Assembly (NCBI GenBank): GCA_037355855.1
Contig: CM074759.1
Span: forward strand, 2,108,001-2,172,000
Length of the DNA stretch: 64,000 bases
Source: Pseudo-nitzschia pungens
Lineage: Eukaryota; Bacillariophyta; Bacillariophyceae; Bacillariales; Bacillariaceae
Reading direction: 5' to 3'
Shown here: positions 31,380 through 40,224 of the stretch, in pieces
How positions within the stretch are numbered: the first letter of the stretch is position 1
Layout of the letters: each line of letters begins with the position of its first letter
The notes under the pieces: model-generated
The model's database searches: none
What the model was told of the DNA's origin: nothing
The model's input: only the letters and a program-made list of their open reading frames with translations
Translations under genes and position numbers: made by a program

Positions 31380-33492
31380 GATTGTCTTATTTTGTTAGTT
31401 CGGTTATGACAGTTTATGTTATAACAAAGATGGGAATAGATGAGCGGCAAGAACTGTCGATGCACAATCAGTTTGATTGGGACGATGTCTGAATCAATCA
31501 AACCTCATCATCTTGTCTGTTTCTCCATTCACCGCTACACAACGGTGACAACAGTCGCTCCACGACAGATTTTCAAGTCATCAGATTCAAGACGTAGATG
31601 CGCATGATGTGTCAAAAAATTAAAATACATCGTGCGGTACACGTACGGAAATTTGCCGTAATGTTTCTACTGTGCCTGTAGGATACAAAATCGGAACACG
31701 TACGCGTCGGATATTAAAGCACAAAAACACTTAACCTTAATAGTTTAACTTTTCAGATTTGTCAGGAGTGATCCGTTACAGCAGACTACCGTTACAGAGG
31801 ATTACGTTCAATTAAAACTTACGAAGTACTTCGTACTTGTACTGTCAAAAAATAATAGTGATATCTTACGTACTTACTGCTTCTTACGCTTACAACGTCG
31901 TACTACGTACCGGTACTACCAGTACTTGTACTACTACCTGGTACTTTTACTGAGCTTAGAAAGTAGTAGTAACATAATGAACAACACAGTTCGTACGTAC
32001 CGGTAAATCTTACGTAAGCCTTACCCAGCATTTAATTATTTTGAAGCACGTTTTAGTAACAGATTGTTCCCCTACTATCCAACCAAACCTCCTTAAAGCA
32101 AGTTAGAGCTTCTTTGTAAAGAGTACAAACTGACTGTTTGCAACAACCCCTGTAGCAATTGGTGACTTACATCCATTGCTTTGGCCTCCCTTTGTTAGCC
32201 ATTATGTCACCAAATTCCCAAAAAGTTGATTCATTTAGAAAAGTGTAGAGATTGGTAAATTTTCTATGCGCCACCATTGAAAAAGGTGACAGCATGTTCT
32301 TGTTGATGAAAATAAAAATAGTTGTTGTTGTTCTTTGTATGAATCATAATAATGCTATCGTGTTATCCGGTGCGCATACTGATTTTGTGTGCAAAAGGCA
32401 CCGTACTAATTGGAACTGAGGGCTACAGGCATAGCCGGCTCAAAGCTGTCACTCAAAAACGCCCCATTTTTGGCCTTTGTCTTCTATTCATAAGCTTACT
32501 AAAGGAAGAATAAGCAAAGGCGTTTAAGAGTGACTATAGAGCATCGTAGAGTAGAGCGTTAGCTAAAAGCCCATGCCTTCAGTACGTTGAACAGGGATGG
32601 CAGATGTGCGGGGTTATCACCAAGAAAGGCAAACATTCTGTCACGGACTTGCTTTGTTTTTTAAAAAAATTGCTTCCTTATAATTTTTGCTGAATGTGTA
32701 CAAGTAATTCCTATTTCAATGAATCTTACAGTAGTGATGTACAAAGCACAAAACATCTCAGTAATGGTCAGGAAATCTTGTTGTTTTGATAATGTTGTAG
32801 AAGGACAGTTTGGTTTGTTCACAATCACAAAGACTACTAATTGGGATTTACCAGTACTGCTAACTTCACTGTAGGAGTTCCTAATGGACATCTTCAGTAG
32901 GATATTTGTTTATTGATCTTCGCAATTTGCACCTGACACAAAACATTGCAGCGCACACATTTCAAATTTGCAAAGATTTTTTCCCAGTGAAGATAGACAA
33001 CTACCTGGCAACATCTTACTGAACAGGCCCAACACAGGAGCACTTCTCCGTTTGCTAAAACTAATCCTTTTGGATTGCTGCCAAATTCAAGATTGTGAAT
33101 GGCCATATATAATATTATTCAGTTCCCTCAAGAATTTTCAACTTGGCGATACAATGCCAATCAAGTGCTGGTAAATATCGTTAAAGAATTGTTTTACTAG
33201 GGAGTTGCGCAATCCACACCCGACCGCCAGAAGTGTACTACTGATGGGAAAAGATATAGGACGTTGGGGTATGCGTCGCGTTTTGTTGCAAAGTGTTGAA
33301 GTAGGTGAACGAACGAATGAAAGTATTAGTTCACAATCTGATGTTCTATCTCACGTGATAATGTTCGTTTGGTGACTTCTACAACAACGGCGTATTTTCG
33401 TGACATACGATGCGAAGTGTTTCAGGACGTGATCGTCGAAATCATGTTCGACAGAGTGTCATTAGCAATGCATGTTTATTTAGATCTTGTTT
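31380..33492. other. Repeat-bearing intergenic region
   Basis: 2.1 kb between the HCF136 promoter side and the COX15 3' end. A very dense GTAC/ACTTCGTAC/TACGTAC cluster lies at 31825-32025, immediately followed by the second copy of the dispersed repeat. No gene recognised. Confidence 0.6.
32041..32655. repeat. Dispersed repeat, copy 2
   Basis: Same family and orientation as 26806-27497 (shared blocks listed there). Starts TTGAAGCACG and ends near CACGGACTTGCTTTG. It carries its own short insert with GTT repeats (32325-32340). Confidence 0.75.
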
Positions 33493-34758
33493 CTACTTCA
33501 TTGCCTTCGAGACAACATTGTTCGCTTTGGTATTGGTCATTACATCACGGTTCAAACGGGCTAAGGCCGGCCGCACATATCGCAGTGAGTGTGTCAGATA
33601 AATTCCACTCGAGAAGACTACAATGCTTCCTACCTGATGAGCGGCCGCCAGAGACAGAGGAACATATTGAAGGAGTGTTGTAATGCCAAGCAACATCTGT
33701 CCGACGGTAGTTGTTCCAACCGCATACAAACCCATGCGCACCTGACGAGTGAAAATTGCAGCTGTCTTTCCCTTCGCGGGTGACGCTAGGCCTAACCCTA
33801 CAAGTCCTAATCCTGCAACAGCGGTTGACACACCCAACACGCGATGATTGAACTGAACCGTTGCAGTGTTTTCCTTCAGGTTCCGATACCACGGAGTCAT
33901 ATCAGCTATCTCCGACGGAATCCATTCCTCGTCCATTTTTGGAAATGTGTTGTACGCCCGCCCCGCGTCATTTCCAGCCACCAAGGCACCACTCACAATC
34001 GTGAGACCCGTAAGGGAAGTCAAAAAGATGCCTCCGGATCTTAAACGCAGAGCCCTCTGGAGCGCTTCTTTCGAAAATATCTTTGATGCTTGTTCTGCCA
34101 TAGTCTTTTGATGAGGGAGTCCAAGTATGTCCAATCCCGTCCAAAGAAGTGCTCCATATGTTGCAACGGCCATGGTCAAATGTGTCGCTAAACGGACCGG
34201 ACGAACGCGAATTTCTTGTTTGTCACCGAACCTGTCGTCGCCCAAACCTGATCTAACCATCCACCACCCCACTAGCCCTTGTGTCCCACCCATGGCAAGT
34301 AATCCAACCATTCGTTTTTGGTAACCTTTAGGGATCAGCTTCTTTGCACTGAAGTAGGCCCAGGGCAATACGAAAGCCAATCCTACCGCTCTCCCCAACA
34401 TACGATGTCCATATTCCCACCCATAAATGAATTTGAATTCTGACAATGTCATGCTTTTGCGTTGTTGCCATTCCGGGAAGGCCTTGTAGCGTGTGAATTC
34501 AGCTTCCCATTCATCGTTAGTGATTGGGGGGAGGGTGCCCAACGGACTCCAGGTCGTCATGCTCAATCCTGATTGGGTCAACCGTGTGACACCCCCGATA
34601 TGAATCATACCAACCACCGAAAAGGCCGTCCCTAGCATCCATTTACCGGCTGGAGCATACATATTATGAGCAGAGCTCGTGACAGCCGGCAAACCAACTT
34701 TTTCTACCAAAACACTGCCAGTGTTTTTGATTCCATTTACGACTACCGAAGATGCCAT
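33493..34758 (-). CDS. COX15: Heme A synthase COX15, mitochondrial
   Basis: Oxidises the C8 methyl of heme O to make heme A for cytochrome c oxidase, in the inner mitochondrial membrane. The 421-codon frame has the eight-helix COX15/CtaA layout. Landmarks: MLGTAFSVVGMIHIGGVTRLTQSGLSM, the first helix with the conserved G-x-T-R-L-T; WEYGHRMLGR, VRLATHLTM, VQFNHRVLGV and AAAHQVGSI, holding the four conserved His; and SGALVAGNDAGRAYNTFPKM, the conserved loop. The N-terminus from MASS is short for a mitochondrial presequence. Just upstream, TTACAG|GCGGCGAACC keeps the frame open, and an ATG GTG TAC CTG followed by GTAAGT lies at 34991-34980, so a small first exon is possible but unproven. Its upstream side faces the transposon stack. 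Confidence 0.93.
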   Translation of the reverse strand: MASSVVVNGIKNTGSVLVEKVGLPAVTSSAHNMYAPAGKWMLGTAFSVVGMIHIGGVTRLTQSGLSMTTWSPLGTLPPITNDEWEAEFTRYKAFPEWQQRKSMTLSEFKFIYGWEYGHRMLGRAVGLAFVLPWAYFSAKKLIPKGYQKRMVGLLAMGGTQGLVGWWMVRSGLGDDRFGDKQEIRVRPVRLATHLTMAVATYGALLWTGLDILGLPHQKTMAEQASKIFSKEALQRALRLRSGGIFLTSLTGLTIVSGALVAGNDAGRAYNTFPKMDEEWIPSEIADMTPWYRNLKENTATVQFNHRVLGVSTAVAGLGLVGLGLASPAKGKTAAIFTRQVRMGLYAVGTTTVGQMLLGITTLLQYVPLSLAAAHQVGSIVVFSSGIYLTHSLRYVRPALARLNRDVMTNTKANNVVSKAMK

Positions 34759-35311
34759 TTTTTGGTTCGCCGCCTGTAAGATCCTGGATTTTTGTATTGA
34801 TTCGAAGACTTCAAGGGATCGTAAGTTGGATGGGAGAACAGTGTCGCTTCGTACCCAGTCTGATGGAATCGTTCTTGACGAGACAGAGGATCCGAACCGG
34901 TTTGTTGGCCTCTCAAATGAGAATTCCCAAGTTCAAAATACGAAATGAATGATAATAACAATATTATGATCACACTTACCAGGTACACCATCTACGCTCA
35001 CCGCGAACTCGTACTATGAGCACGATATTGTTGTGATCCTTCCCCACAATTTTGAAGACGGTAATTTTAGAGTAACTTACCGTACCGTACGTGTACCAGG
35101 TTACGAGTACAATGGATTGAGATTCATTCGTTTCAAACGTGCTTCTCCATATTTTCCAGCTCATTAAAGCCGAAAAGTGAAGAAGCCCGACGGCCTGGGG
35201 AAACATGGTTGATTGACCAAAAAAAACTTCGTAATAGTAACGTTAAGTTACCGTAATCTTACACGTACCGGTACGAAGTACGAAGTAGAAATTAGAAAAA
35301 TAAATAATAAT
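34759..35311. other. COX15 upstream region
   Basis: Original promoter region now bounded by the Harbinger element. A GTAC/TTACCGTAC cluster is at 35075-35105 and another at 35235-35288. It ends with the AAT target duplication (35309-35311). Confidence 0.6.
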
Positions 35312-35329
35312 GAGTGATTCCTGAAAACA
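35312..35329 (+). repeat. Harbinger left terminal inverted repeat
   Basis: GAGTGATTCCTGAAAACA, directly after AAT; perfect complement of 50211-50228. Confidence 0.9.
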
Positions 35330-35402
35330 TTAATTGCATTAAAAGTTTATATAATAACGGTCGGGATTTAGTCCTAATTAATGCAAATAATGCAAAATCA
35401 AA

Positions 35403-35445
35403 ATCAGATTATGACGGGGGTGCACCTCCTCCTTCATAATCTGAT
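35403..35445. repeat. Subterminal perfect hairpin of the Harbinger element
   Basis: ATCAGATTATGA (35403-35414) and its exact complement TCATAATCTGAT (35434-35445) around a GC-rich 19-nt loop. It lies 75 bp inside the left TIR. Possible transposase or MYB-protein binding site, or a transcript structure. Confidence 0.7.
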
Positions 35446-35671
35446 ACTCTGAAAAAATTCCCAACGGAATCTAAAAATCAAAAAACTGATCCAAATTTTA
35501 GTCGGGGAAGGGATGTCAGTCATTCAAAAAATTTCGAACATGTGTTTTGTAAATCGTCAACTTGTGTTTCAAATTTGATAACATGTGTACCTCTTGCATT
35601 CGGTTAATTGTTTCCCTGAATTGCTTATTGATCACTCGTTTTGGAACTGCTGTTCATCCTTGCAGAGCAAA

Positions 35672-36685
35672 ATGCCTGGAAAAGGAAGAAAACATGGTGC
35701 TGGCAACTATGGCAATGATGAGCTGACTCACATGTTTGCTTGTTTGGAAGAAGTCTTACCCATCGGACCCGACGAGTGGCAGGCAGTGGCTGATAAACAT
35801 TCGGAAAAGTTCCCCGGAAGAGACGTGGAATCGATTAGAAGAAAATTCGCAACATACCATCGAAAAACTATACCCACTGGAGATCCAAAGTGTCCCTGGT
35901 ATGTCAAAGAGGCAAAGAGGATCAAGTATTTGATTGGTCAGAAGGCAGAGTTTGGAGATGGCCAAGACGTGTTTGATATCGAGACCGGAGACTTTAATAA
36001 CACGCGTACTGAAACCATGGAAAATGGAATAATTGATACTGGTGAACAGTAAGAAGCAATGGGAGCAACAACAACCCAACAACAATTTGAAGCTGGTCCC
36101 CCTCTTCGACAACCATCACAATATTCACAACAACGTTCACAACTCACGATGGACAGCGAAGACGCCGATGACGACGCGTCTTCACTTGTACCAACAGATA
36201 CTGAAGTTGCAATACCAAGAGGAGCAGCCAGAGGAGCAGCCAGAGGAGCAGCGAGAGGAGCAACACCAATCCCTATGTCTGTTTCAACTGGCGCGACGCC
36301 TACAAAACAGCAAAGAGCATCAAGCCCTTCTACTTCTACTCCATCGACGTCTTCAAAGAGATCCTATAGAACAATGAGATCAATTGCTGCTGAAGATCCA
36401 ATTGTTCAAGTCTTCCAAAGGCAAATGGAAGAATCGCGCGCTGACAGACTAGAGGCCAGGCTTGACAGACTAGCTCGCGCTGAAGAAGCAAACAAAGCAA
36501 GAGAAGCACAAAGAGAAGAGAGGGAGGCGGCCAGGTTAGAAGCACGAGAAGACAGACGTTTGTTGTTAGAAGCGTTTCGGATTGCCGTAACTCAGCAAGG
36601 AACTCAGGGACGAAATACGAGTAAGAGGAAGAAACATAAACATAAGCGCTCCAGCAGTAGTAGTAGTAGTAGCGACAGTGAATAA
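35672..36685 (+). pseudogene. DUF6818 / MYB-like protein of the Harbinger element, one in-frame TAA
   Basis: The second protein of stramenopile Harbinger elements, thought to help bring the transposase to the element ends. One frame runs from ATG 35672 to TAA 36683-36685 (338 codons) but is broken by TAA at 36050-36052 after IIDTGEQ. The N-terminal part holds the DUF6818 pattern: GNDELTHMFACLEEVLPIGPDEW, ADKHSEKFPGRDVESIRRKF, and TGDPKCPWYVKEAKRIK. The C-terminal part has an RGAA repeat, Ser/Thr-rich linker, an Arg/Glu coiled coil (ESRADRLEARLDRLARAEEA) and a basic KRKKHKHKRS tail. The stop could have come from CAA by a single C-to-T change. A pyrimidine-AG just before the ATG hints at a 5' intron. 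Confidence 0.75.
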
Positions 36686-36693
36686 GGAACGAC

Positions 36694-36698
36694 CAAAC
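36694..36698. repeat. Target-site duplication CAAAC, left
   Basis: CAAAC precedes the left LTR; the same five bases follow the right LTR at 48353-48357. Confidence 0.9.
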
Positions 36699-36961
36699 TG
36701 TTACACTCTAAGGTAGAAAAATTGGAGTAGTATGAAAATTGTGACTAAAGTTTCGACTCTTAAGCGAGCGTTATGATTTTCATGTGAACGTTTGAATATA
36801 CAAACGCGCGCCGTGCTCATATTTGAATAACGGCACACATGCATTGCTTAGAGCGTCCGGCGTACAGTTTGAATATTTGTATTCAAACACCGGTCGGCTC
36901 GTATGTGGGATTCCGTTAATTATTTAATCGTGATTCATGCTCGCTACGCTAGCATGTCACA
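36699..36961 (-). repeat. 3' LTR of the outer retrotransposon
   Basis: Starts TGTTACACTCTAAGG and ends CATGTCACA; 263 bp. Differs from the 5' LTR at three positions seen (AAAGTTT/AAACTTT, CTTAGAG/CTTGGAG, TTCCGTT/TTCGGTT). Confidence 0.92.
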
Positions 36962-36992
36962 TAGTGCCTCATGATTAGACGAAGCCTGCTTA

Positions 36993-37126
36993 CTAAGTTG
37001 ACCAATGAATCGCTGGCGACTCCGACTCCAGCTCCGACTCCGGTTCTCTGTAAGGAGTTAGCTTCCGGATGTTCACTGTTTCTGCTACTGAAGGCGCCTT
37101 CTGCAGTTTGACTGTACCATTCTCAT
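36993..37126 (-). pseudogene. Severed 3' end of the outer element's integrase
   Basis: Minus-strand translation NENGTVKLQKAPSVAETVNI, RKLTPYR, then acidic repeats and a TAG stop (36995-36993). It continues the frame of 40225-41154 exactly if the LTR element 37127-40224 and one copy of its CTCAT duplication are removed. This restores a normal integrase C-terminus. Confidence 0.88.
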
Positions 37127-37446
37127 TGTAACACTCTAGGGTAGAATTAGATGGAGTGGTACGCGATAGGTTAATAAATTGATGTTTTAAGATGAATAAT
37201 TATAAAATTGTGAATGGTTGAATACTTTACGAGATGGGAATGATTCCTTGAGTATGGGAATGAGCGATCGAAGATTATCAGCGAGTCATAAAGACTCTTG
37301 ATATTTTTATCTTGATATTTGTCAATATCTGTTGTATGTGTATACATACCAAACATACATACATGAATACCACATATATTGGAGTACATGCGGGATTCAA
37401 TAATCATTTAGAGCCTTTTGTAGTAAGGCCACGCCAGTATGTTACA
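37127..37446 (-). repeat. 3' LTR of the gag-only element
   Basis: Identical by eye to the other LTR over the first 287 bp on the plus strand. The last 33 bp (CCTTTTGTAGTAAGG...GTTACA) differ from the 22 bp at the other LTR's end. Confidence 0.9.
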
Positions 37447-38650
37447 GTCTTGACCTCCTCCGTTGTGTCCTCATGTTACATAGTGCCCCAATGATTAGGT
37501 GAAGTTTGCATGTGGTACAAAATACAATAGGTTCGGAGTTGAGTGGTATCGATGGAAAAGAGATATGCTCGTTCGGAGAACCGGTTGAAGATGATATATG
37601 CCATTTCAAATATTCTGAAGATATATGGTAATGTAGATTGAACTGGGATTGAAGAAGGTTCTTAGCGATACTTTAGAACTCGAAGATTTGTTTCTTGTTC
37701 TTGAGAACGGTCGTAAAGACATGGTAAAAATAGAAAAAGAGTCGAAGAAAATTCTTTTCCTCCCCCAACTGTGATGCACCTCTCGGGGTAGTGGAGCTGA
37801 TTTTGGAAATTAGGTTGATTTGAAATCGATTGATTCGTTGTCGAAATCAGTTGCTCTTGGTAGGCATAAAAACACCTCCTGTTGTAATAGGAGTTAGGTA
37901 GGTGAAAAGCCGGAGCGTCGAATGTAGTGGTATCGTTGTTCGTCCTCTGTTGTTTCTGCGATTGTATATTAAAGCAGAGAGGGGGCGCATTGTTAGTGAC
38001 GGTATGAGTCATTTAATTCATTCGCGATTGCCGGATACTTTGCCGGTCTTTCATTTTGGGTATTTATTTGCAGCAGTTTTGGAGGTTCGAATTTTCGTAA
38101 CTCCAGAGCACCTCTGTGGGTGTAGAACATGGATTTCGTGGGATTGCTCTATTAGTTCTGGAGCTCCCTGTGGACTATTTGTTTGTCCGGAACAAGGTTG
38201 ACCTTGTTATTGCTGCTGTACCCTTTATTTTGTTTGCGTCTGTACCCTTATCGATATCGATATTATCGATTCGATTGATTGATTCATGACATTGTTAGCG
38301 TCTGTACCCATTGCAACTGGTTCGCGTCCGAACCGATCTGCGTCCAGATCTTTATTGCGATTATATGTGATTCTTTGCCATATGAATCGTTATTTATTTA
38401 ATGTGGTTGATTGTTGCCGTCACTCTGGATCGGTCTTGAGCACTTGTATTTAGTTCGAACATTTTATTTGCAACAGGGCTCATCTCTGTAGGTTCCTTCC
38501 CTTCTTTTCTTTGGGAGTTCTCCTCCATGCGTCATCCCAGACAGCAGTGCTGTACTGGCAATCAGGGCCAGTGGCGCTGAAGGCACGGTGCGGTGGATAT
38601 CATGATCCTGGATTCGTGATCCTTTTGGTTGTTGTTTGGTTTAGTGGCTT
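37447..38650. other. Non-coding 3' body of the gag-only element
   Basis: No protease, RT or integrase similarity found. It contains a block shared with the outer element just after gag (38519-38575, GATGACGCATGGAGGAGA region on the minus strand) and GATTGATTGATT near 38270. The rest is presumed to be remnant or filler replacing pol. Confidence 0.6.
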
Positions 38651-39697
38651 CTATGGTTGCCATGTAAGACTGCCGTCATAGTTTCTTTCGACGCGGCCGC
38701 CATGTTCCATGCAATAGGATTCTACTGCTTGCCTGATATGGGCTTGGAAGGTTTCGTTGGTGGAAGCAGCAGTGCTGCCATTTTCATTGCTAGGAGCCGG
38801 AGCAGTGCTGTTGTTGCTGCTATTGCTCTTATTTCTTTTGGAATATTTATTTCGTGGACATTCAGACCAATCATGGTCGTGTCCTGCAATTCTGCAAGGG
38901 TTATTGTACTTGCGCTTGCTGGTGTTTCTGTTGTCTTCTTCTTCTTCAGATTCAGCGTCGCTGTTGCTGTCTGAATTAGGGCTGTTGCTTTCAGCGTCCG
39001 AGTCAGAGTTGTTATCGGAATCGTATGGATTATAGATGGAAGACTGTTTTCGTTTGCTGAGTCTGTCCAGAGAGCTCATATGATCGATTATGAACTGGAT
39101 GGTGGTTTGTGGTCGGATTCCTCTGTGAATCCTGCAGTAGTCTTCAATCCATTCGGTTGGAAAGCTGTGGAGCAGGATAGTCATCTGTTGTAGTTGGTTT
39201 AGATCAGCAGCAAAGCCTTGTAGTTTTGCAGTGTATTTGATAAGCTGCTCCATTCGGTTTGCATGATCTTTGGACGAAACGTTGCTTGGTTTTTTACACG
39301 TTCGGAGATAAGTGTGCATGATGTCTTTGGCATCTTTGGCGCTGCAGTATTGCTTTATAAATGCTGAGAGAGCTCTGAGGTATCCATTTCTTGTAGTTGG
39401 GTAATCACGTTGGTTTCTTGTTAAGGTTCTCCACTTGGTTTGGGCATCGACGGAGAGACATCGGCCGAAGTATTTGATATATTTATTTGCTGATAGATCA
39501 AGATCTTCTGCTGCGTTCAGAAATGCTTCTTTGGTGTGTAGGAGTTCTTCTAATCCTCCTTTGTTGGTGAATAGAGGGACTTTGACACTATCTTCGTGGT
39601 CTTCAGCGTTGTAAACTGTCAGCGTAACAAGCTTGGGATTGGAGCTATCAAAGGCTCTCTTGTAAGGGATTGAAGGATCTCTGTATAGTCCTGCCAT
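38651..39697 (-). CDS. Gag protein of the gag-only LTR element
   Basis: Capsid-like protein that would package element RNA. It starts MAGLYRDPSIPYKRAF (ATG 39697; the frame is open upstream to 39898, but the related gag of the outer element starts at the same place) and ends at TAG 38653-38651. Capsid-like helices are followed by an acidic Ser/Asp/Asn/Glu-rich linker and a Cys/His knuckle, PCRIAGHDHDWSECPRN. The frame is intact, about 348 residues. Confidence 0.8.
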   Translation of the reverse strand: MAGLYRDPSIPYKRAFDSSNPKLVTLTVYNAEDHEDSVKVPLFTNKGGLEELLHTKEAFLNAAEDLDLSANKYIKYFGRCLSVDAQTKWRTLTRNQRDYPTTRNGYLRALSAFIKQYCSAKDAKDIMHTYLRTCKKPSNVSSKDHANRMEQLIKYTAKLQGFAADLNQLQQMTILLHSFPTEWIEDYCRIHRGIRPQTTIQFIIDHMSSLDRLSKRKQSSIYNPYDSDNNSDSDAESNSPNSDSNSDAESEEEEDNRNTSKRKYNNPCRIAGHDHDWSECPRNKYSKRNKSNSSNNSTAPAPSNENGSTAASTNETFQAHIRQAVESYCMEHGGRVERNYDGSLTWQP

Positions 39698-39915
39698 TGT
39701 TGATTCGTAGCGTTCGATCGTATCGATCGATCGGCGATTTGAATTGCTTGTAGAGCGTTCGATCGATTCGGTGTTCGATCGATCCGGTTGGAGATTGCGA
39801 TTGTAGGATTTTGCTTGTCTGGGTATCGATGTATCCCTGTTGTTTAGGATAAAGGTTGTTTTGGATTCAGTACTGAATTGGTTCTGTTCTACTTTCAAGC
39901 GGACAGTAATTACTG

Positions 39916-40224
39916 TGTAACACTCTAGGGTAGAATTAGATGGAGTGGTACGCGATAGGTTAATAAATTGATGTTTTAAGATGAATAATTATAAAATTGT
40001 GAATGGTTGAATACTTTACGAGATGGGAATGATTCCTTGAGTATGGGAATGAGCGATCGAAGATTATCAGCGAGTCATAAAGACTCTTGATATTTTTATC
40101 TTGATATTTGTCAATATCTGTTGTATGTGTATACATACCAAACATACATACATGAATACCACATATATTGGAGTACATGCGGGATTCAATAATCATTTAG
40201 AGATCGTAACATTAACATGTTACA
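39916..40224 (-). repeat. 5' LTR of the gag-only element
   Basis: TGTAACACTCTAGGG...TAACATGTTACA, 309 bp. Immediately to its left is the leader AGTAATTACTGT, also found beside the LTRs at 18583 and 48090, probably part of a shared primer-binding region. Confidence 0.9.

Larger units (their letters stand above)
37127..40224 (-). mobile_element. Gag-only (non-autonomous) LTR retrotransposon inside the outer integrase
   Basis: LTRs at 37127-37446 and 39916-40224 with TGTAAC...GTTACA ends, and a 5-bp target duplication CTCAT at 37122-37126 and 40225-40229. The only coding region is gag (39697-38651). About 1.2 kb after it (37447-38650) has no readable pol. The element is related to its host: the gag N-termini match (MAGLYRDP / MAGIYRDP), the LTR starts match (TGTWACACTCTARGGTAGAA), and a post-gag block is shared (GTACAGCRCTGCTGTCTGGG). 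It would have needed the enzymes of an autonomous relative. Confidence 0.88.

Noticed and set aside
37171..40196. Two identical 78-codon frames (37171-37407 and 39960-40196)
   Set aside because: Identity is explained by the LTR pair of the gag-only element; no protein evidence.
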